A stretch of 64,000 nt of DNA, from positions 1,116,001-1,180,000 of the forward strand of contig NZ_CP034449.1 of the NCBI RefSeq assembly GCF_003952425.1, in the 5' to 3' direction. The first letter of the stretch is position 1. Each line of letters opens with the position of its first letter. The position numbers and the translations under genes are program-made. The notes under the pieces are model-generated. The model was not told the origin of the DNA and made no database searches. It saw nothing but the letters and a program-made list of their open reading frames with translations. This DNA is from Mesorhizobium sp. M2A.F.Ca.ET.046.03.2.1. Its GTDB lineage: Bacteria > Pseudomonadota > Alphaproteobacteria > Rhizobiales > Rhizobiaceae. Shown one piece after another: positions 36,145 to 45,902 of this stretch.

Positions 36145-39124
36145 TCACCGCTCCAGCCTCACCCTCAACCGCCGCGCCCGTTCCTTGAAGGCTTCCTCGC
36201 CGCCTTCCAGAATGTCGCAGACCTGCTTGCGCATGTCGGCATCTTCGAGGCCGCCGGAAACATAGGTGATTGGCGGCAATTGGCCGAGGGTGTGGGTGCC
36301 AGCATTTGCAACGATGATCTGGTCCGCGTCCGTGTTTATAACGAGATTGGCATTGTGCGTGACCATGATGACCTGGCGCTTCGCTTTGGCGACATGAACA
36401 GGCTGACGAGTTCATCGAAGATGGATTTCGGATCGAGATTTTCCTCCGGCTGATCGATGATCAAGGGCCGATGATCGCTTTCGTCGAGCGCGAGATAAAG
36501 CAGCAGCAGGACTATGCCGCGTGTGCCCGGCGAGAGCTTGGTGATGTCCGTACCCTCATAGTCGATCCCGTACTCGATCTGAATGTGATCGGTGCTGAAC
36601 AGCCACTTGGCAAACCGCATCAGCCAGGCTCGGTATGCCGCCTGATCATTGGACGCCACGTTGGCGACAGCGAGCAACTCGTCCTGCCAGGCCTCGGTGA
36701 AGCGCTGGATCGCTTCGTCAACCACGGCGACGTCCCCTTCCTCCCACGCCTTCCGCAGATTGGTGTTTGCCCACTGTTCGAGTGTGCCCTTGCCCTTGAA
36801 ATCACCGGCGCGGCGAAGATCGAAGAGCTTCTCGCCAAGCGAAGCCCATTGCTTCACATCGGCATGCCGTTTTGCGGAAAAGGAGAGCTTCTGCAGCGTG
36901 CCCTTCGCGGTCTGAAGGCGATCAACCAATGGCTTATAAAGGTCGCGCAAGACTTGTTCTTCGGCGATGATCGAACCCAACACGCGAAGATAGGTTTCCC
37001 GCCGCTGCTTGCTTAGTTCAGCCATCCGTTCCGCCGCCCCTTCGCAATCCGATAGGCTTTGGCGCGTGTTCTCGATCTGCGTATTTTCTTCCGCGATCCG
37101 CTTGACAAGGTTGCCGAACTTGGTCGCTGTCTCGGTGTCGATGTTGATGAGCGCCTGTAATCGCACTGCCTCTGCCTCAAGGACTGCCAGTGGCATTTTC
37201 TCGGGATCGGCATCCGCCGCGAGATATGATTGGTTGGGGTCGGTCAGAGGCGTTGGCGCAACGCCGCGCCAACCAGCCGCGTTCTTGCGCGCGGTGTCGA
37301 TCCGGGCCGCAAGCGCAGCATCGACGTCACCATGATATTCGAGAAGGAACGCCTTCCAGTCGGCGTCATCCAGTCGAGCAGCAACGAAACTCGCCTTGGT
37401 CTGGCGGAGCGCTTCGGGCGCCTTATTCTGCCGGAACGCTTTCACCTCATCCTGAAGGGCGAGAAGAGACGTTTCCTGATTTGCGAAGAAGCGTAGATAG
37501 GAACGGACCTTTTCGGCCGCGTTGGCGATGATGGTGAGACGGTCGGCGCGCGCTTCGCTGCCTTTGACAATGAGCTTGTCCCGATCCGCTTCCAAGCCCT
37601 TGACCGTCTGTTCCTTTTGGGTGAGCTGCTGCTTGAGCCCCGGAATCTGGCGCCTTTTTTCACGCTCGAGACCGATCCCATCCGACAAGGTTCCGATGGC
37701 CTCTTCCTCGCGCTCACGAGCCAGACGATGTCGTGTGGCGCGCAGATCGAGAAGCTGATCGAACCGGAATGTCCCATCCTTCTCTGGATGCGCCTCAAAG
37801 ATTACGCGCTCGATCTCTCTGAGCAGGGCATCGGTTATGCCATCGGCTGAGCAAAGTTCCTCGACGAACTTCTGTGAAAGATATCGTGCCCGGGGAAACC
37901 GTCCGTCCAGTTCTGGATCGTATTCATAGTCGAGCAGATCGCGCGACGAAGGATCGCCACTTCCCCAATCCAGCTTAACACTGGCGCCGTTCAAAAGGTC
38001 TCCGGCGCGAACGAGAAAGGAAGCGGGGCTGAGATGTTAGGAGGCCGCATCGCAGCCGGCGGCGATGGCGTCAGCAAGCGCGGTCTTGCCGGATCCGCGA
38101 GCACCGATGATCGCGACCAGGCCGGGATTGAGCTCTATCGTTGGTGTCACCGCCCAAGCGGCATCTCGGATCGCCACGCGGGAAATCACCTGCGACGGCG
38201 TCGCCCGAATGGGAGGCGCCGCGCCGACGAACGCTCGCCCAGCTGGGTCAATCACGGCTTGGCGTAAAGAATCGAAATGCGCTCCGCCCTTAACCCAGGA
38301 GTAACGATCGCCATCCGGCGCGCCGATTTTCCCTGTCTCGTGCGCGTCGCTGCCATGCAGACATGGCTTAAGAGCTCCATACCGGTAACGGATATCATCG
38401 GGGCTGGCGCTTGCCTTTCTGCCCAACCAGAAATCGCGTTGAGTGGCACTGCTGGCGAAGATGACGTCCGCGAACCGCTCGACCTCTTGTCTTTGAGCGC
38501 CCTCCGCCTCACCCCGCATGCCGGACGTACCGTCATGTTCGCTGCCGGCAACAGCGATGAGAATGTTGTTTTTGGCCCAGTCGATGGCGCGATAGAGTTC
38601 CGCCAATTGTTCGAAGCTGACCTTGAATTGGGTGCCCCGCGGGCGAGCGCGGCTCGTCCCGCCAGGCCGGCGTCGATTTTCGAACCGAGGCGCGCCAATT
38701 CGTCGGGCGTACAGGCGAACCTGTCTCCGGAATATTCAAAAGTCAGCTGTGAGAGGAACCGCTGTGTCGCGCCGATGTGATCCGGATCCTCGGGACTGAC
38801 GAGAAGATGGCAATTAACCCAGTTGCCCTTCACCGTCCCGAAAGCCAAACGCAGCTCGACATTCGGAAATACGAGATCGACGCCGGCGAGACGCCCATCA
38901 CGGTACTTCGCATCGCGAACTCGCTTATAGGTATCGAGCAGATAGTAGTCGGTCACACCCAGCGCGCGGATCGCAGGCGTTGTCGCCTCGATTTTCGAAA
39001 GATATTGGTCCCAGGTGTCCGAGCCTTTGAACTGGTCATTGAGCACCGTCCCCGGCGCATGAATATGTGGCTCCCACCGGAGCCATCGCGATCCCGAGTT
39101 TCCCACATTACCCCCACTGCACAA
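36145..39124 (-). pseudogene. TrlF-family PHP-domain ATPase, three disabling lesions
   Basis: A protein of about 990 residues reconstructed from four pieces. It starts at 39124 with a PHP-type metal site (WEPHIHAPGT). A frameshift lies at the CCCC near 38635 (ALARG/GTQFKVSFEQL). Next comes the ATP-binding Walker A in IIGARGSGKTALADAI, then an in-frame TAA at 38037-38039 before FLVRAGDLLNGASVKLDW. A long coiled-coil SMC-like middle follows to the ATPase signature LSPGTRGIVLLLLYLALDE and Walker B RPLIIDQPEENLDP. A last frameshift near 36400 precedes VIMVTHNANLVINTDADQ. Order and motifs fit TrlF/PHP-SMC proteins implicated in phage defence. With three lesions it is almost certainly inactive. Confidence 0.85.
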
Positions 39125-39155
39125 TCGATTGTCTCTAAATGAAGCCAGCCCGCCG

Positions 39156-40043
39156 TCAGGAGGCTGGTTCCGATCCCCGTCGCCGTTCTTCCGAGCTCTT
39201 CAGCAGCCGAACGACATTGGGATGCATCCCTGCTTCCTCGGCACGCTTCCAAGCACCCTTATCCGGCCATTTCTCATTGACGGCCAACGGATAGTTCGCC
39301 AGCCACGCATCCATGTCGTATCCCTCAGCCGGCAAAGTGACTTCGACATCCGGATCTACAGAAAGATGCTCTGGCAGGAGATAGGTGAACAGGTTGCTGG
39401 GTAGTCCTTCGACGGAGCGGAGGCGGAAGCCAGAGCCGGTCTTCGTCAGTATCGCGCGTGCCTCGCCGAAGCCGGCGCCTACTGCACGCAGGATCGTGTC
39501 GTAAGTCATGACCTGGATCTGTTTGTCGGCGCGCAAGGCGGCCAGACGCTTTCGCCGGGCTTCGTTGCTGTCTTTTTCGGCTGAACGGCCGATGACCAGG
39601 ACACATTCGAGCGATACGGCGTTCCGGCGCATGCCGGGCGGAACGAGCAGATGTTCAAGCGAGTCCAGAACAGTTCGGCGGTTTTCGTTCCAGAATTCCC
39701 GCCATACGTCGACCTGCGCGATCGCGTCGTTCATCTCAGCGGTGAAGCCGACATGCTTGCTGGATTGGGTGAAGAGCTTCTTACCTGCGTCTTCGAGTTC
39801 CACAAGAACGAGTTTCCATTCATCCGACGATTTCGCCAGATAGGCATAATCGGCAATTCGCTCCCCGATCGGGAATTTGGAAATAATGCTGTTCAGGTGA
39901 AGACGGTGGTTGAGCAAACCGGGCGTCGGCAGAAAGGTCGTATGTTGCTCGAGGAAAGCCTGTATGGCGTTCTCTTGTCGGCCGGGTTTGGAAAGCAACG
40001 CCTTGAATTCTTCAATATGCTTGTTGTCGACCAGCGATTTCAT
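39156..40043 (-). CDS. sduA: Shedu anti-phage nuclease (SduA, DUF4263)
   Basis: A 295-residue one-gene Shedu protein. The C-terminal DUF4263 nuclease core has ADYAYLAKSSDEW, the acidic strand KLVLVELEDAGKKLFT and the helix Gln in DAIAQVDVWREFW, matching the Shedu family. The N-terminal ~75 residues (IEEFKALLSKPGRQENAIQAFLEQHTTFL) are the usual lead-in helix bundle. Shedu proteins act alone as PD-(D/E)xK-type nucleases against phage. The ELE in the active strand, in place of ELK, occurs in some members. The start MKSLVDNKHIEEF at 40043 is the only suitable one. It ends 31 bp before the trlF pseudogene begins. Confidence 0.88.
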   Translation of the reverse strand: MKSLVDNKHIEEFKALLSKPGRQENAIQAFLEQHTTFLPTPGLLNHRLHLNSIISKFPIGERIADYAYLAKSSDEWKLVLVELEDAGKKLFTQSSKHVGFTAEMNDAIAQVDVWREFWNENRRTVLDSLEHLLVPPGMRRNAVSLECVLVIGRSAEKDSNEARRKRLAALRADKQIQVMTYDTILRAVGAGFGEARAILTKTGSGFRLRSVEGLPSNLFTYLLPEHLSVDPDVEVTLPAEGYDMDAWLANYPLAVNEKWPDKGAWKRAEEAGMHPNVVRLLKSSEERRRGSEPAS

Positions 40044-40775
40044 GAATGGATGCCCCCTCTGAAGTGCGACAAAGCGTTCGCGTGTACAAACGAAATTTGC
40101 AACAGATTTCCTTGCCCATGGGTGAAGCTCGAACTTGGCGGTCGCGGGGAACCTCGCCGAAAAGAAACGGCTACCGGTCGGACCGGCACGAGCGAGAAAC
40201 TCGCATCTATGTGACCCTGCTGCTCATGGGGGCCGAACTCGCTGCATGTACATGCCGCATGGGGCAGGCCAAAGGATAAGGAGCTCGGAATACCGGACGC
40301 GTACGAACGGTCAAAGCGCTTTTACAGACCAACGCGGCGTGGCGGCCGGCTTTGTAGCTCGTATCGCCACAGCGATAGGTGTCCATTTGAGCCGCTCGCC
40401 ACGTTTGCCTGCCAACTCCTTCGGTCCTTCTACCAACAGGCGATCTGCGGCGGACTCGTGTTCCAGCTTAGCGGCGGCAGTCGCCTGGTTCGAACCGTGG
40501 TTCCGATGGCGTTCCGAAGCATTGCTGATGCGACGTATCTATCGAACTGTGGCGGAACCTCCACCAGAAAGTTGAATCCAGCAACGTTCGGCAATTCTGT
40601 CATAGCCCCACCCAACGCGATAATGCGCGGCGTGACCCAAGCAATCAATCAGGGATTTGGAAAACCCACTAAACCGGTGCCATTGGTCATTGAGAAAATC
40701 GCCTCGACAATGTACCTGCACAGATTGCACAACACGGGGGATCACTGGAACTGATGAACAATAAGGGAAAGCAGC
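40044..40775. other. Interval with a possible decayed minus-strand ORF
   Basis: About 730 bases. On the minus strand two frames read like parts of one protein: MTELPNVAGFNFLVEVPPQF... near 40600, then NHGSNQATAAAKLEHESAAD and KELAGKRGERLKWTPIAVA down to a stop near 40317. The switch would lie near 40500. No family is recognised, and low-complexity charged peptides can arise by chance, so this is only suggestive. The right end is the mucR upstream region. Confidence 0.35.
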
Positions 40776-41294
40776 ATGACCACATCCGTTCAGCAGCAAG
40801 AGAACGGCGATCTCATATCACTCGCCGCTGACATAGTTTCGGCCTATGTGTCGAACAATCCGGTCCCAGTAGCGGAACTGCCAAATCTGATCGGTGATAC
40901 TCACGCTGCCTTACAGCGGATCGGTACGCCTGATGCCGAGACTGCCACCCCGCAGGAGCCGGCGGTTTCGATAAAGAGATCGGTGACACCGGATCATATC
41001 GTCTGCCTTGAGGACGGAAAGAAATTCAAATCTCTGCGACGCCATCTCAACGTCCACTATAATCTCACTCCGGATGAGTATCGGCAGAAATGGAAATTGC
41101 CTTCTGATTATCCAATGGTGGCACCGAACTACGCTGCAGCCCGCTCTGCACTGGCAAAAGCAGCCGGGCTGGGCCGAAAGCCTTCAGGACCGCTCGATGA
41201 GCCCAAGAAAAAAAGCGGAGGCCGTACCGCGGCAGCAGCAACTAAGTCATCGGTTGCAAAGTCGCCTGCCAAAAAGCCGCGTGTTCCCGCATAA
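40776..41294 (+). CDS. MucR/Ros-family transcriptional regulator with altered zinc site
   Basis: A 172-residue regulator of the Ros/MucR family, which in rhizobia controls exopolysaccharide and symbiosis genes. The N-terminus ([26 protein letters not shown]) is the oligomerisation region. The single prokaryotic zinc finger lies in [20 protein letters not shown]. In Ros the ligands are Cys, Cys, His, His; here the second is Asp and the fourth position is Tyr, with a His beside it. Mesorhizobium homologues lacking the metal but still folding are known. A basic Ala/Lys/Pro tail follows. ATG 40776 has GGAAAG upstream. The gene is intact and stands at the right edge of the defence island. Confidence 0.92.
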   Translation: MTTSVQQQENGDLISLAADIVSAYVSNNPVPVAELPNLIGDTHAALQRIGTPDAETATPQEPAVSIKRSVTPDHIVCLEDGKKFKSLRRHLNVHYNLTPDEYRQKWKLPSDYPMVAPNYAAARSALAKAAGLGRKPSGPLDEPKKKSGGRTAAAATKSSVAKSPAKKPRVPA

Positions 41295-42256
41295 GGGCTG
41301 CTCTCGATAAGGGCACGGGACGGCGCGAGGAGCGAAAGGCCCACGCCTTTCCTCCTCGATCGCCCGATGGAACGTGCGGGATTCCACACACGCTCACGCT
41401 TTGGAGTTCGGTCAAACGCCACGACAAGGACATCGACAGTACGACCGCCAAGTCATTCGAGGTCGACGACCTGAATTATGAAAGTGCAGCTCGCGCGCGC
41501 CTTTGGCTGTTCGGCGAACAGGCGCGAAATGAAGACGTCCGAATACAGGTCACCGCGCGAGGTCTCCCCGCGGTCTAGTCATCGCGCTTCCGCGTGCTCG
41601 GTCTGCCGGAGCGTTCGCCCGTCATGATCCGGCGCGTCCGGTGTTCAACGGAATCAATTGTTCCGATCCCCTCTCGGCACTTGCCACAGCTCTCGAACAT
41701 GTCGATCGACGTGCATTCGGCAGGATCGTCACCGATGTGGCGTAAGGCGCTTCATAGGGCGCGTTCGCGCCCCGAAATCCTGCTGTGCGGATTAACGACG
41801 CCACGGATTTGCGGGGAAAGCCGTCGCCTGCGCCCGAGCCTGCGGTCTCGGCCGCCCCCTTCTGCGGGTCCGGCTGCCCGGCAACGCCCCGCCAAGAGAG
41901 TGAGAGTGCGGAGCACTCGCTCGCAAAGAGTGAGATGGAAGACGTGAAGACGTACGTGGAAGCCGGGCGAGCGCATGAGAGTCTGCCGGCCGGCACTGAA
42001 GGCAGGTTATATCGACGTGTTCAAATCTATGGCCGCTGCCGCCAGCCGTGACGAGTCGATAGACTACCGGCCATCTGCGATCTGCAGGCTGAATTCCGGC
42101 TGCGCAAAGCGGAGCCGCCGCTTGATGAGATCGGGGAGGAGATGGCGGCGATCACAAAGATGACATCAAGGTGTATCGCAACCTGGCGTCGGAACAGATT
42201 GACAAAGCAGGCGGTGAGATCATCGAAGCATATTTCGCGGATTTAGATAAACGGCA
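41295..42256. other. Interval without a recognisable gene
   Basis: About 960 bases after the MucR-like gene. Short frames exist on both strands, none with a family signature or good ribosome site. A repeated-looking SVAR-type peptide context is absent; I see nothing functional here. Confidence 0.5.
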
Positions 42257-42910
42257 GTGAGACGGCCAGACGTTGAAATCCCTCAGCCCCTTGGCTTGTT
42301 CGCTGGCGATCTCCTCATTCGCAGCGTCGAGTACCTGGATGCGTTCGAAGTGCTGGTGGAGCCTGCGCAGCCCGTGCGCCATTTCGCGAGCCACTTCCTC
42401 TTGGCTCACTCCTTGGAGTTGGCCCTGAAGTCGTTCCTTGCAGCCAGCGGGACGTCAAAGGCCGACATCTTCGATCTGGGACACCGGCTCAAAAGGATAC
42501 TCAAGCGGTGCAAGACCAAGGGGCTGCCCGAGGTCAATTTGCTTTGCGAACTGGTAGCGCAGATGGAGCCGATGAATAAGCTGCACGATTTTCGCTACCC
42601 CGCGGGTTATCATTTGGTGCTGCCCTTCACGGACGAAAGTCTCACAGTTGTGCGTTCCCTCCACCGAGCGATCGCCCCGAAAGTCCAAATGGAGCGTGTG
42701 AAGGCAACGCTTCAGTTCGCGAGTGACACGCGACACCTAATGGGAAAGAAGGTCGCTCGACTGACCGCGATCTTTGCCGCCACTGCCTTATGCCGCCCTC
42801 GCCTCGATCGCCCTCCGGCGGGCTTCCCTAGGGCGAGGGACACCTTTGTCCATGAATCCGCTACAATCCCTGATGAACTTGGTGTCGGCACTCGATGGTG
42901 GGGAAAATGA
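42257..42910 (+). CDS. HEPN-like domain protein, hypothetical
   Basis: A 217-residue protein starting at GTG 42257. The centre matches the style of HEPN proteins that serve as RNases or substrate-binding partners: HFLLAHSLELALKSFLAASGTSKADI followed by LGHRLKRILKRCKTKGL. The classical R-x4-6-H motif is not clearly present, so RNase activity is doubtful. The last ~40 residues (CRPRLDRPPAGFPRARD...) are encoded by a repeated sequence that recurs at 43956 and may not be original. The TGA stop overlaps the next ATG. The neighbourhood is accessory DNA with small secreted proteins. Confidence 0.6.
   Translation: MRRPDVEIPQPLGLFAGDLLIRSVEYLDAFEVLVEPAQPVRHFASHFLLAHSLELALKSFLAASGTSKADIFDLGHRLKRILKRCKTKGLPEVNLLCELVAQMEPMNKLHDFRYPAGYHLVLPFTDESLTVVRSLHRAIAPKVQMERVKATLQFASDTRHLMGKKVARLTAIFAATALCRPRLDRPPAGFPRARDTFVHESATIPDELGVGTRWWGK
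42788..42832. repeat. Dispersed repeat, copy 1 of 2
   Basis: About 45 bases (core GCCGCCCTCGCCTCGATCGC followed by GGGCTTCCCT) recur at 43953-43996 with a few differences. On the minus strand both could encode REAxxRRxIEARAA-like C-termini, so they may be parts of decayed coding sequence. Confidence 0.6.
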
Positions 42911-43227
42911 GCGCTCGTCTTCTGCGCATGGCGCCTTCGGTCATCGCCGCGGTGACTGTAGCCCGCGCGGCGCACTCCGAAACGCCGAAAGAGGCTTATG
43001 AAGCCTGTCTTGCCGCCGCCATGAACAAGATACTGCCAACTAATTGCGGCCGCCCCGACGTGATCGCCAGAATGATAGCGTTCCAGTGCAATCAGCAACT
43101 GCTGGCGCTGGTGGGATCTATGCCTTCGGCGAAAACCGTCGACATGGCTGCCCTCCCGGTAATGGGCTCTCCCGATGAGACCGAGGAGATAACAGCTTAC
43201 AACAATGGGTTCGCATGGAGTGCATAA
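42907..43227 (+). CDS. Small secreted protein, hypothetical
   Basis: A 106-residue protein with a basic start and a hydrophobic stretch (MSARLLRMAPSVIAAVTVARAAHS) that suits a signal peptide. The mature part holds four cysteines (YEACLAAAMNK, PTNCGRP, FQCNQQ among them). ATG 42907 overlaps the stop of the HEPN-like gene. No family recognised. Confidence 0.55.
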   Translation: MSARLLRMAPSVIAAVTVARAAHSETPKEAYEACLAAAMNKILPTNCGRPDVIARMIAFQCNQQLLALVGSMPSAKTVDMAALPVMGSPDETEEITAYNNGFAWSA

Positions 43228-43649
43228 TTAATCAGCCCATGGCCGTCCCGCTCTACATCGCCGCAATCGGCCTTGCGATGCTCGCCAGCGCGATCTGGTC
43301 TTTTCGCCGTGGTAGCTTCCTTGGGTGCGCGGCGTGGCTCCTGATGGCTGCGCTATGTGCTTATGCGCTGATGCTGTCCCCGGCTCACTCAGGGCCGGCC
43401 AAGACCCCCATCGCACGTTGCACAAGCTTCCTGCGCGTGTTCGTGCTCCCCCTTCATGGAGGGCTGAAATACAGCCTCATCAAGGCGACACAGCAGGGAG
43501 ATCCGCCGACCGTGACGATCGAGTTGAGACCCGCAACAAATTGCGTTCTCCAGGTCGACCGATCGGCGCCTGCGAGTTCGACCGAGATCGGCGCCATATC
43601 AAGTTTGTATACGTTGGACGGACAGCGTAGCCAGATCATCTACGACTAG
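43215..43649 (+). CDS. Small membrane protein, hypothetical
   Basis: A 144-residue protein with two membrane segments (PLYIAAIGLAMLASAIWSF and GCAAWLLMAALCAYALMLS) and a hydrophilic C-terminal half of about 85 residues with two cysteines. Starts at 43215 or 43239 are both possible. It overlaps the end of the preceding small gene by 13 bases, which suggests co-expression. No family recognised. Confidence 0.5.
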   Translation: MECIINQPMAVPLYIAAIGLAMLASAIWSFRRGSFLGCAAWLLMAALCAYALMLSPAHSGPAKTPIARCTSFLRVFVLPLHGGLKYSLIKATQQGDPPTVTIELRPATNCVLQVDRSAPASSTEIGAISSLYTLDGQRSQIIYD

Positions 43650-43744
43650 GAGAGGCGCGTTTACACCGCCTCCGCGTCCGGTGCGCTCTGGCGCTTCCCT
43701 GTGGCCCACTGCATGCTGGCGCAATCAAAGAGCAAGGATCGTCT

Positions 43745-43948
43745 ATGCCCAAGGGAGCCGACTTTCAGGATGATGATATAGTGGTCATCTCGCGCGACCC
43801 GCTGATAGGCAAGTTGCTGCTGATCACGGAAGATGACGAAGAGATCGAGCTTCACCTCGAGAGGGACAGCGCCGAAGCATTGGTTGGCGCGCTGGCCGCC
43901 TTCCTGGCCGAAGGCGAAGGCAAGGATAGGCCGAGAAGGCTCACCTGA
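43745..43948 (+). CDS. Small acidic protein, hypothetical
   Basis: A 67-residue acidic protein (MPKGADFQDDDIVVISRDPLIGKLLLITEDDEEIELHLERD). It has a strand-strand-helix look and no signal peptide. ATG 43745 lies after a purine-rich AAGGATCG. It ends just before the second copy of the dispersed repeat. No family recognised. Confidence 0.5.
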   Translation: MPKGADFQDDDIVVISRDPLIGKLLLITEDDEEIELHLERDSAEALVGALAAFLAEGEGKDRPRRLT

Positions 43949-43952
43949 ATCC

Positions 43953-43996
43953 TACGCCGCCCTCGCCTCGATCGCCTCTGGTGGGCTTCCCTGGCC
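43953..43996. repeat. Dispersed repeat, copy 2 of 2
   Basis: Second copy of the ~45-base sequence described at 42788; it shares the GCCGCCCTCGCCTCGATCGC core and the following GGGCTTCCCT. Confidence 0.6.
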
Positions 43997-44233
43997 AGCG
44001 CCAGGGCCCCTACGGGTGATCGCGACACGGCCCTAAGCACCGATGGTGTCTGCCATAAGGTACCAGCCGGCTGTATGAACGCCAATCCTGCCGCTCCAGC
44101 CATGGGAGGCTTGACGGCCACTGACAGGGTTGCGAGCACCAACATGAAAAACGTCGACGAGCGCATGAGACAGAAACGGGGTTCCTCGCTGCAGCGGCAA
44201 CTCACATTGGCGTGAGTTCCTCTCGCCGCTGTC

Positions 44234-44515
44234 CTACACCGCTGAAGCGTCCGGCGCGCTCCTGCCGGCGGCCTGAATTTGGGCAACCATTCGCGCCTGC
44301 ACGGCGATGCGCACCCGGTCGAGCGCTTCCTGCTGCGCGCTCCCGCTCGAGCCGATAGACGTCGGGCAGCGGTTGCCAGTCGGCTGGCCTGTGCTTCATG
44401 CACCACTGCGGCCGGCGATAGCCCCAGTGCTCGATCGCGACGAGCTCACTGCCATCGAACCAGCACGAGACGTTGAGCTTTGGGAAACGCAGCACCCGGG
44501 CCAAGTCGCCCAGAG
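44234..44515 (-). pseudogene. Frameshifted hypothetical protein
   Basis: A minus-strand coding remnant. The first frame reads VLRFPKLNVSCWFDGSELVA then EHWGYRRPQWCMKHRPADWQ and DVYRLERER. The second frame continues QQEALDRVRIAVQARMVAQI and QAAGRSAPDASAV to the stop at 44234. The switch lies near 44320-44330 in a GCGCGC-type stretch. Both parts look protein-like and in logical order (a compact domain then a helix). No family recognised. Confidence 0.55.
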
Positions 44516-44532
44516 GCGCAAGCGACGAAAAA

Positions 44533-44919
44533 ATGGCCCAGACGATCCGGTTCGCGATCTTTGCGGCGTCGGCCGCTCTCGCTGGCTTGACCTTTTCTGT
44601 CCTGCATTCCTTCTGGACGTGGGCTACGCCGCTCCTGTCGTTTCCGCACGGCATCCCGGCTGACCGTGATACCCAGAACCCGGCCGACGACGGCGCCTTT
44701 GATTACCCGGATAAATGTAAAGGTTCAATAATTGCTGAATATTCCACCGATCAGTTTAATAGGGATTTTTCTTCCGGACCATGGCCGACACAACAAGTTA
44801 ATCTGATGAGATTCTGGTGTGGCATTGACGATGCTGCCAAGGCCGCACGAGATGTCCAAAAGGTATCCGATCGAAAAGGAGGTCCGCACGGAACCTCGGT
44901 AATCCAGATTCCCTGTTAG
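44533..44919 (+). CDS. Secreted protein, hypothetical
   Basis: A 128-residue protein with a signal-peptide-like start MAQTIRFAIFAASAALAGLTFSV, then a hydrophilic mature part with a cysteine pair (DKCKGSIIAEYS and FWCGIDD) and a terminal IPC. The codon use in the last third is AT-richer than in neighbours. It overlaps, on the other strand, the upstream part of the frameshifted ORF at 44234-44515. No family recognised. Confidence 0.5.
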   Translation: MAQTIRFAIFAASAALAGLTFSVLHSFWTWATPLLSFPHGIPADRDTQNPADDGAFDYPDKCKGSIIAEYSTDQFNRDFSSGPWPTQQVNLMRFWCGIDDAAKAARDVQKVSDRKGGPHGTSVIQIPC

Positions 44920-45059
44920 AAGCTCGACGCCTTGCCCATGAACCTTCGTCAGGCCTTCGCGGAATAGGCTCAATTCAGTGCGGCAACACACTGAAGACTG
45001 CGACCACAAGAACCGCGGCGACCAGCGCTAGAACGATTGCAGCGAGCCGTATGCGTTTG

Positions 45060-45897
45060 ACCCAGACTTGGCGAGCGGATCGAGCGGCCATGCCTGCGGC
45101 TGCGCCAGGCAGAAGGCTTGCTGGAATCGGTGCTGCAACTGATGGGGCTGGCGCTCGCTGTCCCCGATCATACCACCCTGAGCCGTCGGGCGCGGACATG
45201 GCAATCGCCCAACAAACGGCATGATCGCCAGGTTCCGCCGGAGGGACCAGTGCATGTTCTTGTCGGCAGCACCGGCGTGCAGGTCTACGGCGCGGGTCAG
45301 TGGCTCAAGGAGAACCACGGCGCCAGATCCCGTCGCAGTTGGCGCAAGCTGCATCTGGCACTGGATGCCGACAGCGGCGAGATCATTGCCCATACCCTGA
45401 CTGATCAGGCGATGTCTCTCAAGTTGAGCCACTACTCGACCAGATTGGCGGTCCGATCGGACAGTTTACTGCTGACGACGCCTATGACGGAAAACCGACT
45501 TACGACGCAGTCATCGATCATAGCGCTGCCGCCGCAATCGTCATTCCGCCTCGCGTCAACGCGGTCGAACCATTCGACGATAGACCTTCCGGCCAAAGGG
45601 ACCAGCATATCGCCGCAATCGGCAGAGACGGCCGGATGAAATGGCAGGTCTCCAACGGTTATGGCAAACGCTCGCTGGTCGAGACCGCCATAGGGCGATA
45701 CAAGTCCACCATCGGGCGGCGTTTGCGGGCACGGTCGCTTCCCGTTCAGAAGACCGAAGTCGCCATCGGCTGCGCCGTCCTCAACCGCATGCTTGCCTGC
45801 GCACGCCCCGAAATCCGCCCGCCGCAAGGCGGCCACGGCATAGTCTGCCGCTTCAAAGATCGACATCCCTCAAGTCCGGACCCATGCACCAACGCCA
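45060..45897 (+). pseudogene. IS5-family transposase remnant, copy 1
   Basis: A DDE transposase of the IS5 group without its N-terminus. From about 45100 it reads ESVLQLMGLALAVPDHTTLS, then VHVLVGSTGVQVYGAGQWLK and SWRKLHLALDADSGEIIA. After a frameshift near 45415 it continues with QFTADDAYDGKPTYDAVI, RDGRMKWQVSNGYGKR and SLVETAIGRYKSTIGRRLRA. The second Asp and the final Glu of the active site (ADDAYDG and VETAIGRYK) remain, but the first Asp is replaced by Gly (VGSTG for the usual VDSTG). Truncated, frameshifted and active-site damaged, it cannot transpose itself. Its 3' part forms an inverted repeat with 53243-53500. Confidence 0.88.
45641..45897. repeat. Left arm of a ~257-bp inverted repeat
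   Basis: The 3' end of the IS5-like remnant at 45641-45897 is present in reverse complement at 53243-53500 with only a few mismatches. The arms enclose about 7.3 kb holding the recombinase fragment and the 2186-codon effector gene. Confidence 0.85.
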
Positions 45898-45902
45898 CGT
45901 TG

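Noticed and set aside
43852..44406. Minus-strand ORF with signal-peptide-like MRSSTFFMLVLATLSVAVKP
   Set aside because: The hydrophobic start is tempting, but the rest is basic low-complexity sequence overlapping the dispersed repeat and a plus-strand ORF.
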